From Campylobacteraceae bacterium (GTDB taxonomy: Bacteria; Campylobacterota; Campylobacteria; Campylobacterales; Sulfurovaceae), in assembly GCA_026986085.1 (NCBI GenBank), contig JALSPE010000013.1, positions 1 to 19,785 on the forward strand: a stretch of 19,785 nucleotides of DNA. The letters are read 5' to 3'. Positions 14,281-19,785 of this stretch are shown piece after piece. Numbering within the stretch: the stretch's first letter is position 1; every line of letters starts with the position of its first letter. The position numbers and the translations under genes are program-made. The notes under the pieces are model-generated. The model saw only the letters and a list, made by a program, of their open reading frames with translations, was not told the DNA's origin and made no database searches.

Positions 14281-14679
14281 ATGATGACAGACATTATTGC
14301 AGACTCTCTTACTCGAATAAGAAATGCAGGCATGAGAAGACTTGAAACCACAACTCTTCTACACTCAAAAATGATTGAGGCTATTGTTTCTATTCTTGTA
14401 GAGAAGGGTTATTTAGAGAGTTTTTCAATAGAAGATTTAGGAAACAATAAGAAGGCTATAAAAGTTACTTTAAAATATGATGAGAATGAGAAACCTATGA
14501 TTAATGAAATTAAAAGAATCTCTAAACCTGGTCGTAGAATTAATAAAAGTAGAGATGCTATAAAAACATTTAAAAATGGTTATGGCACTCTAATTGTTTC
14601 GACAAGCAAAGGTGTTTTACCTAATGATAAAGCATTTGAACTTGGCACAGGTGGCGAAGTCATCTGTAGCGTATGGTAA
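14281..14679 (+). CDS. rpsH: 30S ribosomal protein S8
   Basis: 132 aa. Two adjacent ATG codons; the first (14281) is chosen because the spacing to AAGGAG (14269-14274) is six bases and because close relatives have two residues between Met and DII. MTDIIADSLTRIRNAGMRRLE, KPGRRINKS and the closing GTLIVSTSKGVLPNDKAFELGTGGEVICSVW are diagnostic. S8 binds helix 21 of 16S rRNA and represses the spc genes in E. coli. Confidence 0.98.
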   Translation: MMTDIIADSLTRIRNAGMRRLETTTLLHSKMIEAIVSILVEKGYLESFSIEDLGNNKKAIKVTLKYDENEKPMINEIKRISKPGRRINKSRDAIKTFKNGYGTLIVSTSKGVLPNDKAFELGTGGEVICSVW

Positions 14680-14693
14680 GGGAGGGATAGTTT

Positions 14694-15230
14694 ATGTCAA
14701 GAGTTGGAAAAGAACCAGTAGCTATACCTTCAGGTATTGATGTTTCGGTTGATGGAACAGTAATTGTTGCTAAAAAAGGCAATCTAGAGAAGAGATTAGA
14801 GACTCATGGTAGAGTGAATGTTGCTATTGAAGATAAAGAGGTAAAATTAACTAGAGTTGATGACACTAAGCAATCTTCAGCATTTTGGGGAACATATAGA
14901 GCTCTATTAAATAATATCTTTATTGGTTTAGATAAAGGTTTTAGTAAATCTTTAGAGATTAATGGAGTTGGTTATAGAGCAGCGGTAAGTGGTAAAAAAT
15001 TAGAGTTACAACTTGGTTTCTCTCATCCAATTAATTATGATATTCCAGAAGGAATTGATATAAAAGTTGAGAAGAATATTATTACTGTTTCTGGAACAGA
15101 TAAACAAAAAGTTGGTCAAGTATCAGCAGAGATTAGAAGCTTCCGTCCACCAGAGCCTTATAAAGGCAAGGGTGTTAAATACACTGACGAAGTTATAATC
15201 AGAAAAGCTGGTAAAGCAGCTGGTAAGTAA
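14694..15230 (+). CDS. rplF: 50S ribosomal protein L6
   Basis: 178 aa. MSRVGKEPVAIPSGIDVSV start, GVGYRAAVSGKKLELQLGFSHPI core and the FRPPEPYKGKGVKYTDEVIIRKAGKA end are the L6 signature. L6 lies near the sarcin-ricin loop and the factor-binding site. Ribosome site GGGAGGG about nine bases upstream; 11 bases follow to rplR. Confidence 0.99.
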   Translation: MSRVGKEPVAIPSGIDVSVDGTVIVAKKGNLEKRLETHGRVNVAIEDKEVKLTRVDDTKQSSAFWGTYRALLNNIFIGLDKGFSKSLEINGVGYRAAVSGKKLELQLGFSHPINYDIPEGIDIKVEKNIITVSGTDKQKVGQVSAEIRSFRPPEPYKGKGVKYTDEVIIRKAGKAAGK

Positions 15231-15241
15231 GGAGCCAAGAT

Positions 15242-15598
15242 ATGTTAAAAAGTATACAAAAAACTAAAAACAGACGCTACATGCAGCGTAAGCGTAGAGT
15301 TCGTGGTAATATTTTTGGTTGCGAAACTACTCCAAGAGTTACAGTGTTTAGATCAAATAAACACTTCTATGCACAAGCAATAGATGACACTAAAGGTCAT
15401 ACACTTGCTTACTCTGATGGAATTAAACTTGGTGTAAAAGCAAATAAAGATGGTGCAACTACTGTTGCAAAAGATTTAGGTGAAAAGCTAAAAGCTGCAG
15501 GTATTGAAACTATCGTATTTGATAGAAACGGATACCTATATCACGGTGTTGTTGCATCATTTGCTGAGGCTCTTAGAGAGTCTGGAATTAAATTTTAA
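15242..15598 (+). CDS. rplR: 50S ribosomal protein L18
   Basis: 118 aa. The basic N terminus (KTKNRRYMQRKRRVRGNIFG) for 5S rRNA binding, then PRVTVFRSNKHFYAQAIDD and the FDRNGYLYHGVVASFAEALRESGIKF end are diagnostic. L18 brings 5S rRNA into the central protuberance with L5 and L25. Preceded by AAGGAG in the rplF gap. Confidence 0.99.
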   Translation: MLKSIQKTKNRRYMQRKRRVRGNIFGCETTPRVTVFRSNKHFYAQAIDDTKGHTLAYSDGIKLGVKANKDGATTVAKDLGEKLKAAGIETIVFDRNGYLYHGVVASFAEALRESGIKF

Positions 15599-15607
15599 GG
15601 AACTCTG

Positions 15608-16051
15608 ATGGATAACATAAATAGAGAAGATTTCGAAGAGATTGTGGTAAACATCGGGCGTGTAACTAAAGTTGTAAAGGGTGGTAGAAGATTTAGATTT
15701 ACTGCTCTTGTGGTTATCGGCGATAAAAATGGAACAGTTGGTTATGGTTATGGAAAAGCAAAAGAGGTTCCAGATGCTATTAAAAAAGCTGTTGATGATG
15801 CATTTAAAAACTTAGTTAAAGTTAATATCAAAGGCACAACAATTGCACACGATATTGAGCATAAATATAAAGCTAGTAGAATTGTTTTAAGACCAGCTAG
15901 CGAAGGTACAGGAGCAATCGCAGGTGGTGCGGCTAGACCAGTTATAGAGTTAGCAGGAATTAAAGATATAATTTCAAAATCGATTGGTTCAAACAATCCA
16001 AACAACCTTGTTAGATGCACAATCGAAGCACTAACAAGAATAAAAGGTTAA
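15608..16051 (+). CDS. rpsE: 30S ribosomal protein S5
   Basis: 147 aa, a short-tailed S5. REDFEEIVVNIGRVTKVVKGGRRFRFTALVVIGDKNGTVGYGYGKAKEVPDAIKKA is the RNA-binding domain; ASEGTGAIAGGAARPVIELAGIKDIISKSIGSNNPNN is the second fold. S5 helps form the mRNA entry channel and sets decoding accuracy with S4 and S12. The gene is followed directly by rplO; rpmD (L30), which stands here in many bacteria, is absent. Confidence 0.99.
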   Translation: MDNINREDFEEIVVNIGRVTKVVKGGRRFRFTALVVIGDKNGTVGYGYGKAKEVPDAIKKAVDDAFKNLVKVNIKGTTIAHDIEHKYKASRIVLRPASEGTGAIAGGAARPVIELAGIKDIISKSIGSNNPNNLVRCTIEALTRIKG

Positions 16052-16060
16052 GGAGCAGTA

Positions 16061-16459
16061 ATGAGTTTACACAATCTACAACCAGCTCCAGGTTCTACTC
16101 ATCCTAAAAAGAGAGTAGGTCGTGGACAAGGTTCAGGAACAGGAAAGACTGCAGGTCGTGGACAAAAAGGTCAAAAGTCTAGAAGTGGTTACTCAAGAAA
16201 GAGAAACTTTGAAGGTGGACAAATGCCACTTGCAAAAAGAGTGCCAAAAATTGGTTTTACATCAAGAGTAATAAAGCCATATGTAATTAATGTAGAGAAA
16301 ATTAAAGCAGTTGCAGAGTTAGACGAAATTACCTTAGAGAGCATTAGAAGTGTTCATAAAATTGGTAAAAGTGTAACTAGAGTTAAACTTATTGGTAGTG
16401 GCGCAAAAGATTTAGCTGCTAAAATTAAGGATGACGCTGTAACTACAAGTGGTAAATAG
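16061..16459 (+). CDS. rplO: 50S ribosomal protein L15
   Basis: 132 aa. The glycine- and arginine-rich N-terminal arm (KKRVGRGQGSGTGKTAGRGQKGQKSRSG) winds through 23S rRNA, followed by GGQMPLAKRVPKIGF and a closing VKLIGSGAKDLAAKIKDDAVTTSGK. L15 is a late-assembly protein. AAGGAG in the nine-base gap after rpsE; secY starts two bases after its stop. Confidence 0.99.
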   Translation: MSLHNLQPAPGSTHPKKRVGRGQGSGTGKTAGRGQKGQKSRSGYSRKRNFEGGQMPLAKRVPKIGFTSRVIKPYVINVEKIKAVAELDEITLESIRSVHKIGKSVTRVKLIGSGAKDLAAKIKDDAVTTSGK

Positions 16460-16461
16460 TT

Positions 16462-17715
16462 ATGAATAATACACTAACACAAAAGATACTTATTACTTTT
16501 GCTTTTCTTTTTGCTTATCGTGTTCTAGCATATATCCCAGTTCCTGGGGTAGATCTAGATGTTATAGCAAACTTTTTCAAAGATAATTCTAACAATGCAT
16601 TAGGTATGGCAAATATGTTTAGTGGTAATGCAATATCGAGGTTAAGTATAATCTCTCTTGGTATTATGCCATATATTACAGCTTCAATTGTAATGGAGCT
16701 TTTAGCTGCAACATTCCCAGCTCTTGGACAAATGAAAAAAGAGAGAGATGGTATGCAAAAATATATGCAAATTATCCGTTACTTCACAATTTTTATTACT
16801 GTAATTCAAGCTGTGGGTGTAGCTGTTGGACTTCAACATATGGGTAATAATGGTGCAGTATTAATTGATATGAATAAATTTATTGTCATTGCAGTATTCT
16901 CAATGCTTGCTGGAACTATGCTTCTAATGTGGTTTGGAGAGCAAATTACCCAAAGAGGTATTGGTAATGGTATATCATTAATTATCTTCGCAGGTATTGT
17001 ATCTGGAATACCAGCAGCTATTGGAAATACAATTTCTCAAGTAAACTCAGGAAGTATGGATTTTGCTGTTGTAATTGGAATATTTATTATAATGGTAGTT
17101 ACAATTTTAACAATTATCTATATTGAATTAGGTGAACGCCGTATTCCAATTAGCTACTCAAGAAAAACTTTAATGCAAAATCAGAGTAAAAAAATTATGA
17201 ACTATATTCCAATAAGGTTGAATATATCTGGAGTAATCCCTCCAATTTTTGCTAGTGCTATATTGATGTTTCCATTAACAATGTTAAAATCAAGCGATAG
17301 CGAAATTGCTAAAATGATTACAGATTATTTAACGCCTGGTAGTATGCTCTATAATGTAGTAGTATTTTTCTTGGTTATATTCTTTGCTTTCTTTTATGCA
17401 TCTATTCAATTTAATGCAAAAGATATTGCAGAGAACCTTAAAAAGCAGGGTGGATTTATTCCTGGTGTTAGACCAGGAGAGCAGACAAAAGAGTTTTTAA
17501 ATGATGTCGCAAGTAAATTGACACTTTGGGGTGCACTCTATTTAGCAATAATCTCAACTGTGCCATTTGCAATCATTAGTAAATTGGGTGCTTCATTCTA
17601 CTTTGGTGGAACTGCTGTTTTAATTGTTGTTCAAGTTGCACTCGATACAATGAGAAAAATAGAGGCTCAAAAAGTGATGGGTCAATATCAAACACCAGGT
17701 AATATTGGTTTATAA
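16462..17715 (+). CDS. secY: Sec translocase channel subunit SecY
   Basis: 417 aa with ten hydrophobic spans. FLFAYRVLAYIPVPGVD in the first span region, QITQRGIGNGISL at 161-173, GERRIPISYSRK in the fourth cytoplasmic loop (224-235) and GFIPGVRPGEQT in the fifth (331-342) are the SecY signatures. SecY forms the protein-conducting pore with SecE and SecG and takes substrates from SecA or the ribosome. Only two bases after rplO and no strong ribosome site, so it is translated by coupling. Its TAA shares a base with the map ATG. Confidence 0.99.
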   Translation: MNNTLTQKILITFAFLFAYRVLAYIPVPGVDLDVIANFFKDNSNNALGMANMFSGNAISRLSIISLGIMPYITASIVMELLAATFPALGQMKKERDGMQKYMQIIRYFTIFITVIQAVGVAVGLQHMGNNGAVLIDMNKFIVIAVFSMLAGTMLLMWFGEQITQRGIGNGISLIIFAGIVSGIPAAIGNTISQVNSGSMDFAVVIGIFIIMVVTILTIIYIELGERRIPISYSRKTLMQNQSKKIMNYIPIRLNISGVIPPIFASAILMFPLTMLKSSDSEIAKMITDYLTPGSMLYNVVVFFLVIFFAFFYASIQFNAKDIAENLKKQGGFIPGVRPGEQTKEFLNDVASKLTLWGALYLAIISTVPFAIISKLGASFYFGGTAVLIVVQVALDTMRKIEAQKVMGQYQTPGNIGL

Positions 17716-18470
17716 TGGCTATAACACTTAGAAAAAAGAGTGAAATAGATACTATGCGCCGTGCTGGTGCAATAGTAGGGGAGACATTAGAGTATCTTCG
17801 CTCTATAGTTAAAGAGGGTATGACACTAAAAGAGATTGATTCTCTTGGTGAAGAGTTTATACTAAAAGCTGGTGCTAAACCCTCTTTTAAAGGTCTCTAT
17901 GGTTTTCCTGCATCTGTTTGCACATCTGTAAATGAAGTTATTATACATGGTATTCCAACCGACTATAAAGTAAAAAGTGGTGATATTTTAGGTTTAGATA
18001 TTGGCACATATCTTGATGGATACTATGGTGACGCTGCTATTACTATGCCAATTGGAGATATTGCACAAGAAGATGAAAAACTTATAGCTTGTTCAAAAGA
18101 TACACTATACAGTGCTATTGAATCAATAAAAACTGGTATGAGATTTAAAGAGTTAAGCTCTATTTTAGAAAACTCAATTAGAGATGCTGGTTTTGTTCCA
18201 CTTAGAGATTTTTGTGGGCATGGAATTGGCAAAAAGCCTCATGATGAACCAAATATCCCTAACTATTTAGAGGGTAAAGCAAATCAAGGACCTAAAATAA
18301 AGAATGGAATGGTCTTTTGTTTAGAGCCAATGGTATGCCAAAAAGAGGAGAATCCATTAATTTTAGATGATAAGTGGAGCGTAATTAGTAGCGACCGACT
18401 AAATGGAAGCCACTATGAACACCAAGTAGCTATAGTTGATAATAGAGCTATAATTTTAACAAATCCATAA
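17715..18470 (+). CDS. map: Type I methionine aminopeptidase
   Basis: 251 aa. The five metal ligands are all present: D95 (GLDIG), D106 (YYGDAA), H169 (CGHGIG), E204 (CLEPM) and E235 (YEHQVAI), together with the catalytic H78 (IIHGIP) and H176 (KPHDEP). The enzyme removes N-terminal methionine from nascent proteins after deformylation and acts at the tunnel exit. No N-terminal zinc-finger extension. Start overlaps the secY stop (TAATG). Placement after secY without adk is typical of this phylum. Confidence 0.99.
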   Translation: MAITLRKKSEIDTMRRAGAIVGETLEYLRSIVKEGMTLKEIDSLGEEFILKAGAKPSFKGLYGFPASVCTSVNEVIIHGIPTDYKVKSGDILGLDIGTYLDGYYGDAAITMPIGDIAQEDEKLIACSKDTLYSAIESIKTGMRFKELSSILENSIRDAGFVPLRDFCGHGIGKKPHDEPNIPNYLEGKANQGPKIKNGMVFCLEPMVCQKEENPLILDDKWSVISSDRLNGSHYEHQVAIVDNRAIILTNP

Positions 18471-18481
18471 AAGGAGCAGAT

Positions 18482-18700
18482 ATGGCAAAAGATGATGTAA
18501 TAGAAATTGATGGTAAAGTGGTAGAAGCCCTACCAAACGCAACTTTTAGAGTAGAGTTAGAAAATGGTCACAATGTATTGTGCCATATTGCAGGTAAAAT
18601 GAGAATGCACTACATTAAAATTCTACCTGGAGATAAGGTAAAAGTAGAATTAACACCATACTCGTTAGATAAAGGTAGAATTACCTTTAGATATAAATAG
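18482..18700 (+). CDS. infA: Translation initiation factor IF-1
   Basis: 72 aa, the exact family length. MAKDDVIEIDGKVVEALPNATFRVELENGHNVLCHIAGKMRMHYIKILPGDKVKVELTPYSLDKGRITFRYK is the S1/OB fold end to end. IF-1 occupies the A site of the 30S during initiation with IF-2 and IF-3. Preceded by AAGGAG; the last gene of the operon here, nine bases before a hairpin. Confidence 0.99.
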   Translation: MAKDDVIEIDGKVVEALPNATFRVELENGHNVLCHIAGKMRMHYIKILPGDKVKVELTPYSLDKGRITFRYK

Positions 18701-18709
18701 TAAATATTT

Positions 18710-18740
18710 TGATAACTAAACTTTTAAAGGTTAGTTATCA
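18710..18740. terminator. Hairpin shared by convergent infA and lipoprotein genes
   Basis: TGATAACTAA (18710-18719) pairs perfectly with TTAGTTATCA (18731-18740), and CTTT/AAGG in the loop extends the stem with one G-U pair. There is no run of T on either side, so it is a poor intrinsic terminator by rule, but its place, nine bases after infA and across the stop of the convergent gene, suits a bidirectional 3' end. Confidence 0.55.
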
Positions 18741-19201
18741 TCATTTATAAAACACTCATCTATATCTTTTTTAGCTAACTCAATAGTTCTAGAGCCTGGA
18801 TATGATGCCATTTCATTTTTGTTTATTCCTGTGCAATCTATTAAAATCCAATTAATAGTATTATCTACACCACCTCTATTAATTGCACACTCAAATTGAT
18901 GCTTTGTATCGCTTATCTCTATTAGACCCGTTTTATACTTAATATTATACTCTTTTACATTTTTTACATTTTTAAAGCTTGAGCTATTATACTCTTTTAT
19001 ATAAAAGCTCTTATCATCAAAAATATATTTTTTGAAAACTCTCTTTTCTTTTTGAGTATCTTCACATATATTATACCAATGGTTTTTGGTTAAAATTTTT
19101 TTACTGCTTTGGTCTATTTTACTATCTACTATATTGCTACTTCCACCACCGCAACCACTTAGTAGTAAAGCTACTATAATTGAATATAACCTAAAATTCA
19201 T
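18731..19201 (-). CDS. Lipoprotein of unknown function
   Basis: 156 aa. A lipoprotein signal peptide ends in the lipobox LLLSGC with C17 as the lipidated residue, followed by GGGSSN, a flexible linker with no inner-membrane retention aspartate. The mature part (about 35-156) is polar with cysteines in ICEDTQ, FECAIN, IDCTGI and DECFIN, an even number that could form two disulfides, and a predicted mostly beta core. ATG preceded by AAGGAGG at good spacing. I do not recognise a family. Probably outer-membrane or periplasmic; it breaks the line between the ribosomal cluster and the next plus-strand gene. Confidence 0.75.
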   Translation of the reverse strand: MNFRLYSIIVALLLSGCGGGSSNIVDSKIDQSSKKILTKNHWYNICEDTQKEKRVFKKYIFDDKSFYIKEYNSSSFKNVKNVKEYNIKYKTGLIEISDTKHQFECAINRGGVDNTINWILIDCTGINKNEMASYPGSRTIELAKKDIDECFINDDN

Positions 19202-19227
19202 TTTATCCTCCTTGTATAATTTATATT

Positions 19228-19233
19228 ATTATA
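19228..19233 (-). promoter_or_regulatory. Candidate -10 box for the lipoprotein gene
   Basis: TATAAT on the minus strand, preceded by TTTGT, about 30 bases before the ATG at 19201 and leaving room for the AAGGAGG. No clear -35. Confidence 0.4.
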
Positions 19234-19305
19234 ACAAATTAAAATTATAGTTTTATGAAATTATTAATTTGCTAATCTTATCGTATATTTTACTTCTATT
19301 AAATT

Positions 19306-19369
19306 TATTTCATATTGATATATATTTTAATTTATATATCAATATGGAATATAATATTAATATTATATT
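19306..19369 (+). promoter_or_regulatory. Two adjoining palindromes upstream of the CUB-like gene
   Basis: Segment 19306-19324 pairs with 19333-19351 over 19 positions (14 perfect in the core CATATTGATATATA, one G-U pair further out) with an eight-base loop. It runs straight into a second, perfect 22-base palindrome at 19348-19369. TATAAT at 19350-19355 lies at their junction and would start the mRNA near 19362, shortly before GGGAG at 19376-19380. The sites could be operators or a cruciform; AT-only symmetry can arise by chance. Confidence 0.5.
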
Positions 19370-19385
19370 AAAGAAGGGAGCAGTA

Positions 19386-19785
19386 ATGAGAGATTTTATA
19401 TCGTTATTAGTTGGTAGTTTTATAGCTACTACCACAATATCTATAGCGGGTAATATTACTTCATGGACAACAGGAGAGTATGAAAATAATAGTAATCTTA
19501 CAAAACAATTAAATATTGAAAATGCCAAAAGATTAAAGGTAACTATTAAAGGAGAGACAGAACAAGGTTGGGATTATATAAATATATACGATAAAGACAA
19601 TAATTTAATAAGAAAAGTCTCTGGAGATATAGATGAAAGCTTTAATGTAATTGGCTCTTCTATTATAGCTAATTTAGTTAGCGATGACTCTAATGTAGAT
19701 AGTGGGGTTACTGTATCCATAGAAGATATATCAAATGAGTCAAATAATGATATGACAGAATGGACTACAGGTGCTTATAGTAATA
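19386..19785 (+). CDS. Secreted CUB-like repeat protein (5' part, runs off window)
   Basis: At least 133 residues, still open at the window end. ATG has GGGAG five bases upstream. Residues 1-21 are a signal peptide (MRDFISLLVG..., cleavage likely after SIA). Residues 23-115 form a CUB-type beta domain: N-terminal SWTTGEY, LKVTIKGETEQGWDYINIYDK (the DYI-IYD core), a G-DIDESFNV turn and ANLVSDDSNVDSGVTVSI, which matches the CUB pattern of SD-S---G. A second copy begins at about 126 with EWTTGAYSN, 99 residues after the first WTTG, so domains are in tandem. No cysteines in the mature part, unlike animal CUB domains. Probably surface or secreted binding; function unknown. Confidence 0.7.
   Translation, partial: MRDFISLLVGSFIATTTISIAGNITSWTTGEYENNSNLTKQLNIENAKRLKVTIKGETEQGWDYINIYDKDNNLIRKVSGDIDESFNVIGSSIIANLVSDDSNVDSGVTVSIEDISNESNNDMTEWTTGAYSN

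Noticed and set aside
15748..16020. Minus-strand 90-codon frame inside rpsE
   Set aside because: Mirror of the rpsE reading frame with no start signals.
1..19785. CRISPR arrays, tRNA or rRNA genes, insertion sequences
   Set aside because: No regularly spaced repeats, no cloverleaf in any spacer, and no transposase-like protein were seen.

Overview
The window is AT-rich bacterial chromosome. The complete S10-spc ribosomal protein cluster it carries points to Campylobacterota (the former Epsilonproteobacteria), most likely a Sulfurimonas/Sulfurovum-type lineage. The grounds are the lack of rpmD between rpsE and rplO, a four-cysteine S14, the order secY-map-infA without adk, an orphan P-loop ATPase divergent from rpsJ (a context I recall from Helicobacter), and promoters that are little more than a TATAAT-like box in T-rich DNA. 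The genus is inference; no rRNA or tRNA is present.

Left part, 1-8000: three minus-strand genes come first. They are a membrane-anchored NodB-type polysaccharide deacetylase, a secreted SYLF protein one base upstream of it, and the AAA+ ATPase YifB/ComM. A plus-strand operon follows (3059-5734): a P-loop NTPase with a TPR-like tail, a YbgC-type hotdog thioesterase and a DUF1624-type membrane acyltransferase, tightly overlapped or spaced. A long intergenic region with hairpins leads to a small minus-strand membrane protein, then a cluster of related inverted repeats, then the minus-strand AAA_14-like ATPase.

Centre, 7990-18740: a candidate structured leader RNA of about 130 nt precedes rpsJ-rplC-rplD-rplW-rplB-rpsS-rplV-rpsC-rplP-rpmC-rpsQ-rplN-rplX-rplE-rpsN-rpsH-rplF-rplR-rpsE-rplO-secY-map-infA. 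Gaps are 0-15 nt and several stop/start codons overlap, so the 23 genes are probably one transcript making ribosomal proteins, the Sec translocase channel, methionine aminopeptidase and IF-1. The cluster ends after infA at a strong hairpin; rpmJ, rpsM, rpsK, rpsD, rpoA and rplQ do not follow.

Right end, 18731-19785: a minus-strand lipoprotein of unknown function, a divergent intergenic region with two adjoining palindromes, and the 5' part of a secreted protein built from tandem CUB-like repeats that runs off the window.

No insertion sequence, CRISPR array, phage gene or tRNA was seen. The points most worth checking are the rpsJ leader with mutually exclusive stems, the palindrome pair before the CUB-like gene, the three-copy inverted repeat at 6675-6808, and the two uncharacterised P-loop ATPases.
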